NCBI GenBank assembly: GCA_002381645.1
Contig: DFXE01000010.1
Location: forward strand, 67,554-131,553
DNA: 64,000 nt
Direction of reading: 5' to 3'
DNA from: Bacteroidales bacterium UBA4116
GTDB taxonomy: Bacteria; Bacteroidota; Bacteroidia; Bacteroidales; Tannerellaceae
Position numbers and translations under genes: made by a program. Below, piece by piece: positions 7,396 to 16,835 of the stretch (position 1 is the first letter of the stretch; every line of letters starts with the position of its first letter). A model generated the notes under the pieces. It did not search any database, was not told where the DNA came from, and saw only the letters and a list, made by a program, of their open reading frames with translations.

Positions 7396-8601
7396 TTATT
7401 GATTAAAATTGAAGTAATGTAATTCCAGATAAGATTTATTATAAGACAGGACATTGTCGAGATAACCGACCTCTATACTTATAGCATTTTCCATACTTTG
7501 AATGTATTGGAAAAAATCGATCTCCCCGTTTCTATAGCTCATGTCGGCTGTCTTGATAATTTCTTCCGAAAGCACCCGCCCGTTATCCGTATAGTAATCT
7601 ATCATTTGTTTATGCTGGTTAAGTTCAGCTTGCTTTTGCAGATAAAAACGCTCCATTTGCATTTCTTTATGGCTGCGCATAGCCTCCCAACTTTCCTGTT
7701 CAAGTTTAGCTGTTTTCCGTTTCGAAATATTTCCGCTGAAAAACAGTGGAACAGCAATACCTATCTGAAAGCCGTTTTGCCGGTATCCCAGGTGTTTGCT
7801 TGTTCCGGTAAAGAGTTCAACACTCAGGTCGGGTAACCAACTTTGATGCTGTAATTTCAATAGTGAAGAGTAGGTACGGCTGACTGTTTCCAGGTATCTC
7901 TTTTGCAACCCTTTACCGGGACCGATATGGTCAATATGAACTAAACTCATTTGATTCGTTGATACCTGGTACTCTTCTTCACTTTGCAGCAAGGCTTTGA
8001 GTTGCTCATACAGGGCTTGTTTCTGGCTTTTTAATTGATGAAGTGTGGTATAAACCTGTTTCGATTTAGCTTCTGCCGTTATTTTTTCAAGGTAATTAGT
8101 TTCCCCTAATTCAAACTTCCGGCTTCCTGCTTTCGAAAAAGCGGAGTAAAGACTGTCTAATTGAGTATATAGCCTTTCTTTGTTCTGAGTATAAACAATT
8201 TGCTCATATACGAGGGAGATATCGAGTATTAGTTTGTTTTTTTGTATCTCATATAAAGCCTTGTTCTGTTCCCATTGTGATTTATAAACCGTTCTTTGCG
8301 CGCCATATACTGTCGGGAAGGCAAATCGTTGTTCAATACCGAATACTCTCAGGGCCTTGTCATTGGGTGCATAGTTGTTTTCATCATACCCATAATAAAC
8401 AGTTGTCTTATCAAAATCGAAAGCTGTTCCCATATGGGCTTTAGAAGCCTCGGACTGTAGTTGATAAGAGGTAAGCTCTTTATTATTTGTAAGGGCGATT
8501 TCTACCAGCCCCTTCAATTCAGTATTGTTATCCTGTGAATAAGCAACCGTACTTTGTAAGGTTATCACAATAGAAATTATGAGTTTATATATCTTCATCA
8601 T
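7396..8601 (-). CDS. TolC-family outer-membrane efflux channel
   Basis: 401 residues with the signal peptide MMKIYKLIISIVITLQSTVA. The body is largely alpha-helical with two OEP-type repeats (TAEAKSKQVYTTLHQLKSQK and KTAKLEQESWEAMRSHKEMQ regions), typical of CusC/CzcC-like trimeric channels, and of roughly the usual length. Its start overlaps the end of the RND pump gene by 17 bp, and the adaptor follows 3 bp downstream, so translation is probably coupled. It exports metal ions across the outer membrane together with the pump and adaptor. An in-frame second ATG one codon downstream is equally possible as the start. Confidence 0.9.
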   Translation of the reverse strand: MMKIYKLIISIVITLQSTVAYSQDNNTELKGLVEIALTNNKELTSYQLQSEASKAHMGTAFDFDKTTVYYGYDENNYAPNDKALRVFGIEQRFAFPTVYGAQRTVYKSQWEQNKALYEIQKNKLILDISLVYEQIVYTQNKERLYTQLDSLYSAFSKAGSRKFELGETNYLEKITAEAKSKQVYTTLHQLKSQKQALYEQLKALLQSEEEYQVSTNQMSLVHIDHIGPGKGLQKRYLETVSRTYSSLLKLQHQSWLPDLSVELFTGTSKHLGYRQNGFQIGIAVPLFFSGNISKRKTAKLEQESWEAMRSHKEMQMERFYLQKQAELNQHKQMIDYYTDNGRVLSEEIIKTADMSYRNGEIDFFQYIQSMENAISIEVGYLDNVLSYNKSYLELHYFNFNQ

Positions 8602-11600
8602 TCACCAGGTTTTTGTCAAACATTTTGAAAAGGATAGGCAGTACAACCATAGTAAGAAGCGTAGCTGTAAATAATCCGCCGATGACTACCGTTGCAAGGG
8701 GACGTTGAACTTCTGCTCCCGCCGACGTAGAGATAGCCATCGGTAGAAATCCCAAAGCAGCCGCAGCGGCAGTCAGTATAACAGGACGAAGCCTGTCTGT
8801 TGTTCCTTTTAATATGAGTTCATCTATGTTTTTAATTCCACTTTGTTTTAATTCTTTGAGGTGTTCAATCAAAACAATTCCATTAAGAACGGCTATACCA
8901 AACAGAGCGATAAAACCTACTCCTGCTGATATACTGAAAGGTAATCCTCTTATCCATAGCAACAATACGCCACCTACAGCAGAAAGTGGAATAGCTGTAA
9001 ATACCAATAATGTTTCCCTGACCGAACCGAAAGCGAAAAACAGGAGAATGAAAATAAGGCATAGGGCAACAGGAACGGCTATCATCAGGCGGTTTTTAGC
9101 GTTTTGCAGGTTTTCGAACTGCCCTCCGTACGTCACATAATATCCCGGAGGAAAATTTATTTTATCGTCGATGATAGCAGAGACTTCTTTTACAACGCTC
9201 TCCATGTCACGATTACGAACGTTTACCCCTATTACTACACGACGTTTTGTATCGTCACGCGATATTTTGGCAGGTCCTTCGGTATATTCCACATTGGCCA
9301 GCTCTCGCAGGGGAACCTGTCCGCCATTGGGTAACGGCACATATAGATTTCTTAAATCATCAATATCATTCCGAAGATTTGCTTCCAGGCGTATCACCAG
9401 ATCGAAACGGCGTTCACCTTCGAACACGCTTCCTACGGTTGTTCCCGCAAAAGACAAAGCTACTATATCATTGATATCGGAAATATTCAAGCCGTATTGG
9501 GCTATACGGGTACGGTTATATTCTACCGTCATCTGAGGAAGACCGTCTATCTTTTCCACAATAATATCTGCCGCACCTTCTACACGGGAAATCTCATGTT
9601 TTATCTGTTCCGCTTTTTCAGCCAGTATACCCAGGTCTTCGCCGAATATCTTGATCGCTACATCGGAACGTGTACCGGAGATCAACTCGTTGAAACGCAT
9701 TTCAATAGGTTGGGTAAATTCGATTTCCATATTCGGAATGGCGGCTTCCAGTTCTTTTTTTATTTTATCGGCTAATTCGTCTTTCGAGCTCGCGGATACC
9801 CATTCACTTCTGGGCTTTACCTTTACAATAATGTCACTTTCTTCCATCGACATAGGGTCGGTCGGCACTTCGGCTGCCCCGATACGGCTAACGATTTGTT
9901 CTACTTCGGGGAATTTGTCCAGAATTGTTTTTTCTATTAACGTGGTCGTTTCTATTGTTTTAGTTAAAGAAGTTCCCGTTTTTAACACAGGCTGAATCAC
10001 AAAGTCTCCTTCATCCAGCTGAGGGATAAATTCTCCTCCCATCCGGGAGAATATGACAACTGCCAGAATAAGCAGTCCCACAGCTCCCATCAGCGTTATT
10101 CTTGAATGTTTCAACGCCCAGGTGATCACGGGTAGATAACTTTTTGTCAACAATCTCATTATAAAGACCGTAATTCCTTTACTTTTCTGTATTTGCGGTT
10201 TTATTATCAATGAAGAGGCAACGGGTACATACGTGAGGCATAATAGCATAGCTCCGATCAAAGCAAAGCTGAATGTCAGCGCCATCGGACGGAACATTTT
10301 GCCTTCTACGCCTGAAAGCGAAAGGATAGGGATGAATACAATGAGTATGATAAGCTGACCGAAAATGGCAGAATTCATCATAGTGGAGGAACTGCACAGG
10401 GTGATTTTATCCAGTTCCCTTTTCTTATCGGCTGGTGATAAACCACTTAGTTTAGAAACATTTGCCGTCATTTGCGCGGAAACATATTCCACAATAATTA
10501 CTGCACCGTCGATGATAATGCCGAAATCGATAGCTCCCAGACTCATCAGGTTGGCATCGATGCCGAATATACGCATCAGGGATATGGCGAAAAGAAGCGA
10601 AAGCGGTATTACAGAGGCAACCACTATTCCCGAACGGAAATTCCCCAGTAGCAGTACTACTACAAATATGACAATCAGACATCCTAAAATCAGGTTTTCG
10701 GCAACGGTGAAAGTGGTTTTAGCGACTAATTCGCTTCGTTCCAGAAAGGCATTGATGTATACGCCTTCCGGTAGCGATTTCTGAACTTCTTTTACACGTT
10801 CCTTTACCGCATTAATGGTATTTTTGGAGTCGGCTCCTTTCAGCATCATGACCTGACCGAGAACTTTCTCGCCTTCGCCGTTTCCTGTTATGGCACCGAA
10901 ACGGTTGGCGCTCCCGAATTGTACGGTTGCCACATCTTTTATCAGTACCGGAATGCCGGCCGTGTTTTTAACGACAATATTTTCAATGTCATCGATTGAA
11001 GTGATCTTTCCTTCCCCACGTATAAAATAACTTTGATTGACTTTCTCAATATAAGCGCCTCCTGCGACACTGTTGTTGTTTTTCAACGCGTTTACTAAAT
11101 CCCCCGTTGTAAGATTCATGGCTTTCAGCCGGGAGGGATTAACGGCTACTTCATATTGTTTCAGGTAGCCTCCCCATGTATTGATTTCAACTACTCCCGT
11201 GATGCCTGAAAGCTGTCTTTTGACTATCCAATCTTGTATCGTGCGTAAATCAGCAACCGAATACCTGTCTTTGTACCCGGGTTTAACATCGAGGATATAT
11301 TGATAGATCTCACCCAATCCTGTGGATATAGGCCCCATTTCGGGAGAGCCGAAGCCTTCGGGTATCAATTCGGAAGCGGTTTTAATCTTTTCGGCAATTA
11401 ATTGGCGGGGAAGGTAAGTCCCCATATTTTCATCGAAAACTATTGTAACTACGGATAACCCGAATTTAGAAACGGAACGTATTTCCTGCACTCCGGGCAG
11501 GTTAGCCATTTCCATCTCAATCGGATAGGTTATAAATTGTTCGATATCTTCGGTAGAGAGGTTTGTAGAAGTAGTAATAACCTGTACCTGGTTGTTGGTT

Positions 11601-11725
11601 ATATCGGGTACGGCTCCGATAGGTATATGAAACAGGGAATAAATGCCATAGACGAATATAGCAGATGTGAACAGTAAAATAATAAGCTTTCGGTTAAGAC
11701 TGAACCGTATTATCTTTTCTAACAT
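8585..11725 (-). CDS. Heavy-metal RND transporter (CusA/CzcA family)
   Basis: 1046 residues, the normal size for the HME-RND family. N-terminal helix (LNRKLIILLFTSAIFVYGIY), two large periplasmic loops, and two sets of transmembrane segments (~340-530 and ~860-1030). TM4 contains GAIDFGIIIDGAVIIVE with the acidic residues that serve proton relay in this family; GGEFIPQLDEGDF and the PTDPMSMEESD porter segment are HME signatures. It uses the proton gradient to expel divalent or monovalent metal cations. It follows the histidine kinase gene by 73 bp, in an operon reading regulator, kinase, pump, channel, adaptor. The exact metal cannot be told by eye. Confidence 0.95.
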   Translation of the reverse strand: MLEKIIRFSLNRKLIILLFTSAIFVYGIYSLFHIPIGAVPDITNNQVQVITTSTNLSTEDIEQFITYPIEMEMANLPGVQEIRSVSKFGLSVVTIVFDENMGTYLPRQLIAEKIKTASELIPEGFGSPEMGPISTGLGEIYQYILDVKPGYKDRYSVADLRTIQDWIVKRQLSGITGVVEINTWGGYLKQYEVAVNPSRLKAMNLTTGDLVNALKNNNSVAGGAYIEKVNQSYFIRGEGKITSIDDIENIVVKNTAGIPVLIKDVATVQFGSANRFGAITGNGEGEKVLGQVMMLKGADSKNTINAVKERVKEVQKSLPEGVYINAFLERSELVAKTTFTVAENLILGCLIVIFVVVLLLGNFRSGIVVASVIPLSLLFAISLMRIFGIDANLMSLGAIDFGIIIDGAVIIVEYVSAQMTANVSKLSGLSPADKKRELDKITLCSSSTMMNSAIFGQLIILIVFIPILSLSGVEGKMFRPMALTFSFALIGAMLLCLTYVPVASSLIIKPQIQKSKGITVFIMRLLTKSYLPVITWALKHSRITLMGAVGLLILAVVIFSRMGGEFIPQLDEGDFVIQPVLKTGTSLTKTIETTTLIEKTILDKFPEVEQIVSRIGAAEVPTDPMSMEESDIIVKVKPRSEWVSASSKDELADKIKKELEAAIPNMEIEFTQPIEMRFNELISGTRSDVAIKIFGEDLGILAEKAEQIKHEISRVEGAADIIVEKIDGLPQMTVEYNRTRIAQYGLNISDINDIVALSFAGTTVGSVFEGERRFDLVIRLEANLRNDIDDLRNLYVPLPNGGQVPLRELANVEYTEGPAKISRDDTKRRVVIGVNVRNRDMESVVKEVSAIIDDKINFPPGYYVTYGGQFENLQNAKNRLMIAVPVALCLIFILLFFAFGSVRETLLVFTAIPLSAVGGVLLLWIRGLPFSISAGVGFIALFGIAVLNGIVLIEHLKELKQSGIKNIDELILKGTTDRLRPVILTAAAAALGFLPMAISTSAGAEVQRPLATVVIGGLFTATLLTMVVLPILFKMFDKNLVNDEDI

Positions 11726-11798
11726 TTATTTTCTGTTTTTACTTGTTTTGCAACAAGCAAAAATAGACAGATGTTAAAATGATTGGCTTAAGATTTGC

Positions 11799-13184
11799 TT
11801 AAGATTGCGGGATCTGAAGTCTGACCGTTGTTCCTTTTTTCTCTTTACTGACTATTTCAATATGAATATTCAGCAAGGCACTGAACCTTTTGACTATAGG
11901 TAAACCAAGTCCGAATCCTTTAATACCGGCATCGTCGGTCGAACGGTAGAATTTATCAAAGATCCTTTCCATATCATCTTCGGGAATACCAACACCTTTG
12001 TCTTTCACTTCACAAATAATAGTGTGGGTTTCCTGCCGAATGTTTATTTCTATCTCCCCATCCTGGTAAGAGTATTTTATGGCATTGGAAAGGATATTAT
12101 TAAGGATAGTGGAGAATAGGTATACGTCCGTTTTAAGATGAATGTTTTCGGGTATACTATTGATAATTACAAGGATATTCTTTTGTTCGATAGGGTGTGA
12201 AAGATATTGGAGCGTGTCGTAAATAAGTGACGTAAGGCTCACATCCTCTAATTTAAGAGACTGTTTCTGATTTTCGAAACGCGTCAGTATCAACAACTCA
12301 TCCACCAAATGATTCAGCCGGTCTGTTTCTTTAATACAGTATTTTACTTTTTCTTCATATTCCTCCTGTTGCCGCGGTTTGCGGATAAGAACTTCCAATG
12401 TTCCTTTCAGAACGGCCAATGGGGTACGAAATTCGTGTGAAGCGTAGGAAGTAAATGATTTTTCTCTTTCAATCGTTTTCTCTATACGGTCGAGGAGCTG
12501 GTTGATGGTATCGGAAAGTATGTAAAGTTCATCTTTATTATGTGGTAAAGGAATACGCGAAGTCAGGTTATTACGGGTGATCTTGTTCGATGTGTCAATA
12601 ATATCGTTGATCGGTTTTATACTTCTTCCTGCAATAAAACGGGCAACTAAAAACAAAATAATAAGGATGACAGGATAGGTAATAAACAGGATATGGCGTA
12701 ATGTTTCCAATACAACCTCCGACCCTTCTCTGGCTACGGCAACTAATAGATGTCCCACTCTTATTCCCTTGTCATCGAGGATAGGTACCTGCACCTGCCG
12801 TATTCTCTTTTCTGCAAGCTCTCCGTTAAAGAAAACATTATCTTTTTGGTGGGGATCATACAGCAGATTACTTTCTTTAAGATTGGGAGATTTGTCTATT
12901 AAATTACCGTTTATATCCAGAAACTCAATAAATACAGGGTCTACGCCCACTGTATTGTGTTCCCGTTCCATCCACTCCTTATGCCTTTTCAATGCGATCG
13001 TTCCGTTTTTTACTTCAATTTCCTGCGAATGACGGTCAACTTCCCGTTGCAGATCTTCATTCAAATGATTGGATACACTGAATTTTACCACGAAATAAAT
13101 AGTAAAGAAGACCATCCCGATCAGCAATGCCGTTGTGATGATATAATTCAGCGCTATCCTGTTCCTGAATGAAAAATCCTGCAT
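11799..13184 (-). CDS. Sensor histidine kinase of the metal-efflux operon
   Basis: 461 residues. TM1 (~15-35) and TM2 (~160-185) flank a ~125-residue periplasmic sensor, followed by HAMP, then the dimerisation H-box SYASHEFRTPLAVLKG with the phospho-accepting His. The ATPase domain has the N-box NILSNAIKYS, G1 DKGVGIPEDD and G2 GFGLGLPIVKRF. Its ATG is 2 bp behind the response-regulator stop. Placement ahead of the efflux genes implies that it senses the exported metal in the periplasm and autoregulates the operon, like CusS. This is inferred from position. Confidence 0.93.
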   Translation of the reverse strand: MQDFSFRNRIALNYIITTALLIGMVFFTIYFVVKFSVSNHLNEDLQREVDRHSQEIEVKNGTIALKRHKEWMEREHNTVGVDPVFIEFLDINGNLIDKSPNLKESNLLYDPHQKDNVFFNGELAEKRIRQVQVPILDDKGIRVGHLLVAVAREGSEVVLETLRHILFITYPVILIILFLVARFIAGRSIKPINDIIDTSNKITRNNLTSRIPLPHNKDELYILSDTINQLLDRIEKTIEREKSFTSYASHEFRTPLAVLKGTLEVLIRKPRQQEEYEEKVKYCIKETDRLNHLVDELLILTRFENQKQSLKLEDVSLTSLIYDTLQYLSHPIEQKNILVIINSIPENIHLKTDVYLFSTILNNILSNAIKYSYQDGEIEINIRQETHTIICEVKDKGVGIPEDDMERIFDKFYRSTDDAGIKGFGLGLPIVKRFSALLNIHIEIVSKEKKGTTVRLQIPQS

Positions 13185-13186
13185 AT

Positions 13187-13852
13187 CTATTCATTAGCGA
13201 TATATCCTACACCTCTTACGGTTTTGATATACCCGTTGTCTTTATCTAAATTCAGTTTTTTCCGCAGGGCATTAATAAATACATCGATCACTCCGGTATC
13301 GTATTCGAAATTAATTCCCCACACTTTTTCAATGATTTCATCCCTTTTGCATATATTGCCTTTATTCCTGATCAGGAATTCAAGTAATTCAAATTCACGC
13401 TGGGTAAGCGCAATACAGGATGTATCTACTTTTACTTCATATGTGTTTACATTTAAAAAGATATTACCTAATGTGAGATGCTGTTGATCTTTGGAATTTC
13501 GGAAATGTACTTTTATCCTTTCCAGTAATTCTTCAAAGCTAAACGGTTTTTTAATATAATCGTTAGCACCGCATTGCAAACCTTCAATAGTTTCGTGCAC
13601 GGTATCTTTTGCTGTTAAGAACAAGATAGGTATCTCAGTATCCTTTTCGCGGATTGCTTTGCAAACATCTATCCCACTTACCTTGGGTAACATCCAATCG
13701 AGCAGGATCAGGTCAGGCTTTTCCGATTGGAAAAATTCAATACCCTGCTTACCGTCGATAGCAATAGATATTGTATAACCTTCTTCCTCTAATCCTTGTT
13801 TTAGAAAGTTGAAAATTCCGGGTTCGTCTTCTATTATGAGTATGCGTTTCAT
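13187..13852 (-). CDS. OmpR/PhoB-type response regulator of the metal-efflux operon
   Basis: 221 residues from the ATG at 13852 (MKRILIIEDEPG). A TTG three codons upstream extends the frame but is less likely. The receiver domain has the acidic pair IEDE, the phospho-acceptor Asp in LILLDWMLPKVSG, and Lys in YIKKPFSFEELL. The C-terminal winged helix (LTQREFELLEFLIRNKG ... VRGVGYI) binds DNA. First gene of the operon. A TATATTTG element at 13859-13866 (read on the minus strand) lies just upstream, which could give a very short or absent leader. Likely role: metal-responsive activation of the RND efflux system. Confidence 0.93.
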   Translation of the reverse strand: MKRILIIEDEPGIFNFLKQGLEEEGYTISIAIDGKQGIEFFQSEKPDLILLDWMLPKVSGIDVCKAIREKDTEIPILFLTAKDTVHETIEGLQCGANDYIKKPFSFEELLERIKVHFRNSKDQQHLTLGNIFLNVNTYEVKVDTSCIALTQREFELLEFLIRNKGNICKRDEIIEKVWGINFEYDTGVIDVFINALRKKLNLDKDNGYIKTVRGVGYIANE

Positions 13853-13858
13853 ACTCTG

Positions 13859-13866
13859 CAAATATA
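13859..13866 (-). promoter_or_regulatory. Putative -7 element (TATATTTG) of the efflux operon
   Basis: Matches the Bacteroidetes -7 consensus TAnnTTTG, 6 bp upstream of the ATG at 13852. No good -33 TTTG is visible at standard spacing, so it may need an activator such as the phosphorylated regulator. Transcription from it would start at or next to the start codon. Confidence 0.35.
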
Positions 13867-13927
13867 TTGAATTATTCGATTAGGATATCGATTAAATCAG
13901 ATAGAGGTTATTTGAAAGAGAGGCGTT

Positions 13928-15988
13928 TTAATTATCTTGTCGTAATTCGGTGTTTAATGCTATCCTTTTGCATTCCATACGGTCTGTTTTGCCGTTTCCG
14001 GTTATGGGGATGTTTTTGACCCGGCGGGTTAATTTCGGCATTTCATATTTGGAAAGCAAGGGGGCGATACGGTCGTGAATATCATCTATCGTCTCGGTTA
14101 TAAGCAATACGACGATCTCGCCGAATTTAGGGTCGGGTAGGGAAGTAATGGCGAACGGGGAAGGTATAACCGGCCGTAATTTATCTTCTACGGTTTCAAT
14201 TTGTATTTTGATCCCTCCGCTATTGATGATGTTGTCTATCCTTCCGGTGATGCGGAATCTTCCGTCGGGAAGTAATTCTGCGATGTCATTTGTCTGCAGG
14301 GGTTTATCTACAAGTGCCGGTGCGTCGATGATAAGGGTGTTGGCGGTTGATAAAGACAAGCTGACCGAAGGGAACGGGGTATAATACGGGGATGGGTTTT
14401 CTCCGTTTAACCTTCGTAAAGCGATATGCGATACTGTTTCGGTCATACCGTAGGTGGAATAGACCGCATGGGGGAAAGACCGTAATTCTTTTTCGATTTC
14501 CGGGTCGATGGCTCCTCCTCCGATAATCAGGTTTTTTATTTGTTTCAAGCGTTCTTTCTCTTTTGATACCTGCAGGGAATTAAAAACCTGTAAAGGTGTC
14601 ATGGCAGCAAAATCGAGGGGTTCTTCTACATCTGCCAGGGGGTGTCCGGAAGGTTCGCAGATGACCGGCTTCATTTCTGTGATGAGGGAACGAACCACCA
14701 TCATCTTTGCGCCAATATATTGTAAAGGCATGCACAGAAGCGCCGTATCACCGGCTTTCAGATGCAGGAAGGAGCAGGTTTGCCGGGCGCTTTCAACCAT
14801 TTTTTCCTTATCGAGGTTCATCTGTTTTGGAACTCCTGTGGAACCGGAGGTTTGTACCTTTATATAAGGTGATAGACCGGACCATTCAGATAGAAAGTTG
14901 AAATAAGTGTGGTAAGGCCCTGATTTATCTTTTTCGGGGAAATACCACAGGCAATCTTTTTCTATCGCAAGCGGCATATCGATATTATTGGTGAATAATC
15001 CGCCGGTTCCCAATCCCTGAAATACCTCTTTGTCGTCTTTTACGACAGCGGCGCACCATTGCGCGATGGCATTGAGTCCGATATTCGATTCGAGCGCCGA
15101 TGTGATCCACCAATCTATATTCAGCCTTGCGGCTTCTGCTATCCATTCGTTACAACCGGTTATTCCGCCGTGTAACGAAGGTTTTAGTATGATGTATTGC
15201 GGGCGGATGGTTTCGAGCAAATCCCTTTTTTCCTCGGGGCGGTTACGCCCAATAAGTTCTTCGTCAAGCGCTACCTGCAGGGGAGTATGCAGAGCCAGTT
15301 CCGCCATTTCGGGCCATTGTCCCGCACGGATAGGTTGTTCGATGGAATGAATACCGAGTTCGGCCAGCCGGTTCAGTTTTTCCATTACATCTGCCGGTTG
15401 GAAGGCCCCATTGGCATCTACCCGTATCTGAATATCTTTTACCGTAAAGTTTTTGCGTATATGGCGGAGCAGGGCTAATTCTTCATCGAATGCGATGGCG
15501 CCTATCTTCAGTTTAATGCAACGGAAGCCGGCTTCCATTTTTTCCCTGATCTGCGACAGCATGTTCCGGTAGTCGCTCATCCATATCAGCCCGTTGATGG
15601 GAATACCTGATTCACCTTTACTGAAAGAGGTATCCCAAAGGGAGAAGTTTCCTCTGTTGTATTGACGGAAAGCTGTTTCCAGCCCGAAAAGGATGGAAGG
15701 ATACGGACGGAGTGATTCGATATCGGGGCTACCCGTCCTTTCTATGCGGCTGCATATCTTCGAGAGTTTTTGTTCGTAGTCCGGACTATCGTCACAGCTC
15801 AGGCCGGGTAGGGGAGCGCACTCGCCTATTCCCCATTTTCTGGGATCATTTACAGAGGATATGATAATGTACCAGACATTTCTTTTGGTATATACCCCAC
15901 GGGACGTTCCTGCGGGAAATCTGAAATTCAACCGGTATTTTACGGTAGACAGCCTGAATTCATTCTTATCCTGTTCAATGATCTGCAT
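13928..15988 (-). CDS. menC/menE: MenC-MenE fusion: o-succinylbenzoate synthase and OSB-CoA ligase
   Basis: 686 residues from the ATG at 15988, which has AGAAAGG upstream; a TTG six codons earlier also opens the frame. Residues ~1-340 are an enolase-superfamily OSB synthase: KLKIGA (Lys159/Lys161), RVDANGAF, SIEQPI, DEEL and ILKPSLHGG supply the acid/base lysines and metal ligands. Residues ~370-686 are an ANL ligase: SGSTGVPK ATP loop, YGMTETVSH, GRIDNIINSGG hinge and ITGNGKTDR with the catalytic Lys. The fused enzyme would dehydrate SHCHC to o-succinylbenzoate and then activate it with CoA. It starts 21 bp behind menB and is the last gene of the menaquinone operon. The ligase half is short (~315 residues against ~450 in stand-alone MenE). 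Confidence 0.92.
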   Translation of the reverse strand: MQIIEQDKNEFRLSTVKYRLNFRFPAGTSRGVYTKRNVWYIIISSVNDPRKWGIGECAPLPGLSCDDSPDYEQKLSKICSRIERTGSPDIESLRPYPSILFGLETAFRQYNRGNFSLWDTSFSKGESGIPINGLIWMSDYRNMLSQIREKMEAGFRCIKLKIGAIAFDEELALLRHIRKNFTVKDIQIRVDANGAFQPADVMEKLNRLAELGIHSIEQPIRAGQWPEMAELALHTPLQVALDEELIGRNRPEEKRDLLETIRPQYIILKPSLHGGITGCNEWIAEAARLNIDWWITSALESNIGLNAIAQWCAAVVKDDKEVFQGLGTGGLFTNNIDMPLAIEKDCLWYFPEKDKSGPYHTYFNFLSEWSGLSPYIKVQTSGSTGVPKQMNLDKEKMVESARQTCSFLHLKAGDTALLCMPLQYIGAKMMVVRSLITEMKPVICEPSGHPLADVEEPLDFAAMTPLQVFNSLQVSKEKERLKQIKNLIIGGGAIDPEIEKELRSFPHAVYSTYGMTETVSHIALRRLNGENPSPYYTPFPSVSLSLSTANTLIIDAPALVDKPLQTNDIAELLPDGRFRITGRIDNIINSGGIKIQIETVEDKLRPVIPSPFAITSLPDPKFGEIVVLLITETIDDIHDRIAPLLSKYEMPKLTRRVKNIPITGNGKTDRMECKRIALNTELRQDN

Positions 15989-16009
15989 CGCCTTTCTCTG
16001 TTTCAATTA

Positions 16010-16831
16010 TCAGGGAAATTTGGGGAATTGTTTGAAATCCGGTTTGCGTTTCTCAAGGAATGCCTGTTTTCCTTCCTGCGCTTCGTCTGTAAGATAGTAT
16101 AACAACGTGGCGTCACCGGCCAGTTCCTGTATGCCCGCCTGACCGTCGAGTTCGGCATTCAGTCCGGCTTTTATCATGCGCAAGGCCATGGGGCTGTGAT
16201 GCATCATGGTTTCCGCCCATTCCACCACTTCATCTTCCAAACGGCCGAAGGGTACAACTTTGTTGACAAGCCCCATTTCCAATGCTTCCTGTGCGTTATA
16301 TTGCCTGCAGAGAAACCATATTTCGCGCGCTTTTTTCTGTCCGACGATCCGTGCGAGGTAGGACGAGCCGAATCCGGCGTCGAAACTTCCTACACGCGGG
16401 CCGGTTTGTCCGAAGATCGCATTGTCGGATGCGATAGATAAATCGCAGACTACATGAAGTACATGGCCTCCTCCTATAGCGTACCCGTTTACCATGGCAA
16501 TTACCGGCTTGGGAAGCGAGCGTATTTGTTTTTGCACATCAAGTACGCTCAGGCGGGGAACGCCGTCTTTACCGATATACCCGCCTTTACCCTTTACATT
16601 CTGGTCGCCGCCCGAACAGAACGCTTTATCTCCTGCACCGGTAATCACAACAACACTTATATCAGCTTCTTCGCGACATATACGGAGCGCATCACTCATT
16701 TCGCCTGTGGTAGTAGGTGTAAAAGCGTTGCGGTAGCGCGGACGATTGATCGTTATGCGCGCAATTCCGTTGTAGAAATCAAACAAAATATCTTCATAAG
16801 TTTTAATCGTTTTCCATTCTCGTGTTGCCAT
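16010..16831 (-). CDS. menB: 1,4-dihydroxy-2-naphthoyl-CoA synthase
   Basis: 273 residues, a crotonase-fold enzyme that closes the second ring in menaquinone synthesis. MenB-specific blocks are present: FCSGGDQNVKGKGGY, GYAIGGGHVLHVVCDLSIAS (oxyanion region), QTGPRVGSFDAGFGSSYLAR with the conserved Asp, and REIWFLCRQYNAQEALEMG. The Asp-containing motif separates MenB from ordinary enoyl-CoA hydratases. The ATG at 16831 lies 4 bp after menD. Translation is probably coupled along the operon. Confidence 0.96.
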   Translation of the reverse strand: MATREWKTIKTYEDILFDFYNGIARITINRPRYRNAFTPTTTGEMSDALRICREEADISVVVITGAGDKAFCSGGDQNVKGKGGYIGKDGVPRLSVLDVQKQIRSLPKPVIAMVNGYAIGGGHVLHVVCDLSIASDNAIFGQTGPRVGSFDAGFGSSYLARIVGQKKAREIWFLCRQYNAQEALEMGLVNKVVPFGRLEDEVVEWAETMMHHSPMALRMIKAGLNAELDGQAGIQELAGDATLLYYLTDEAQEGKQAFLEKRKPDFKQFPKFP

Positions 16832-16835
16832 AGGT

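Noticed and set aside
8814..10784. Several long frames antisense to the RND pump
   Set aside because: They lie entirely opposite a strongly conserved gene and show no recognisable domain.
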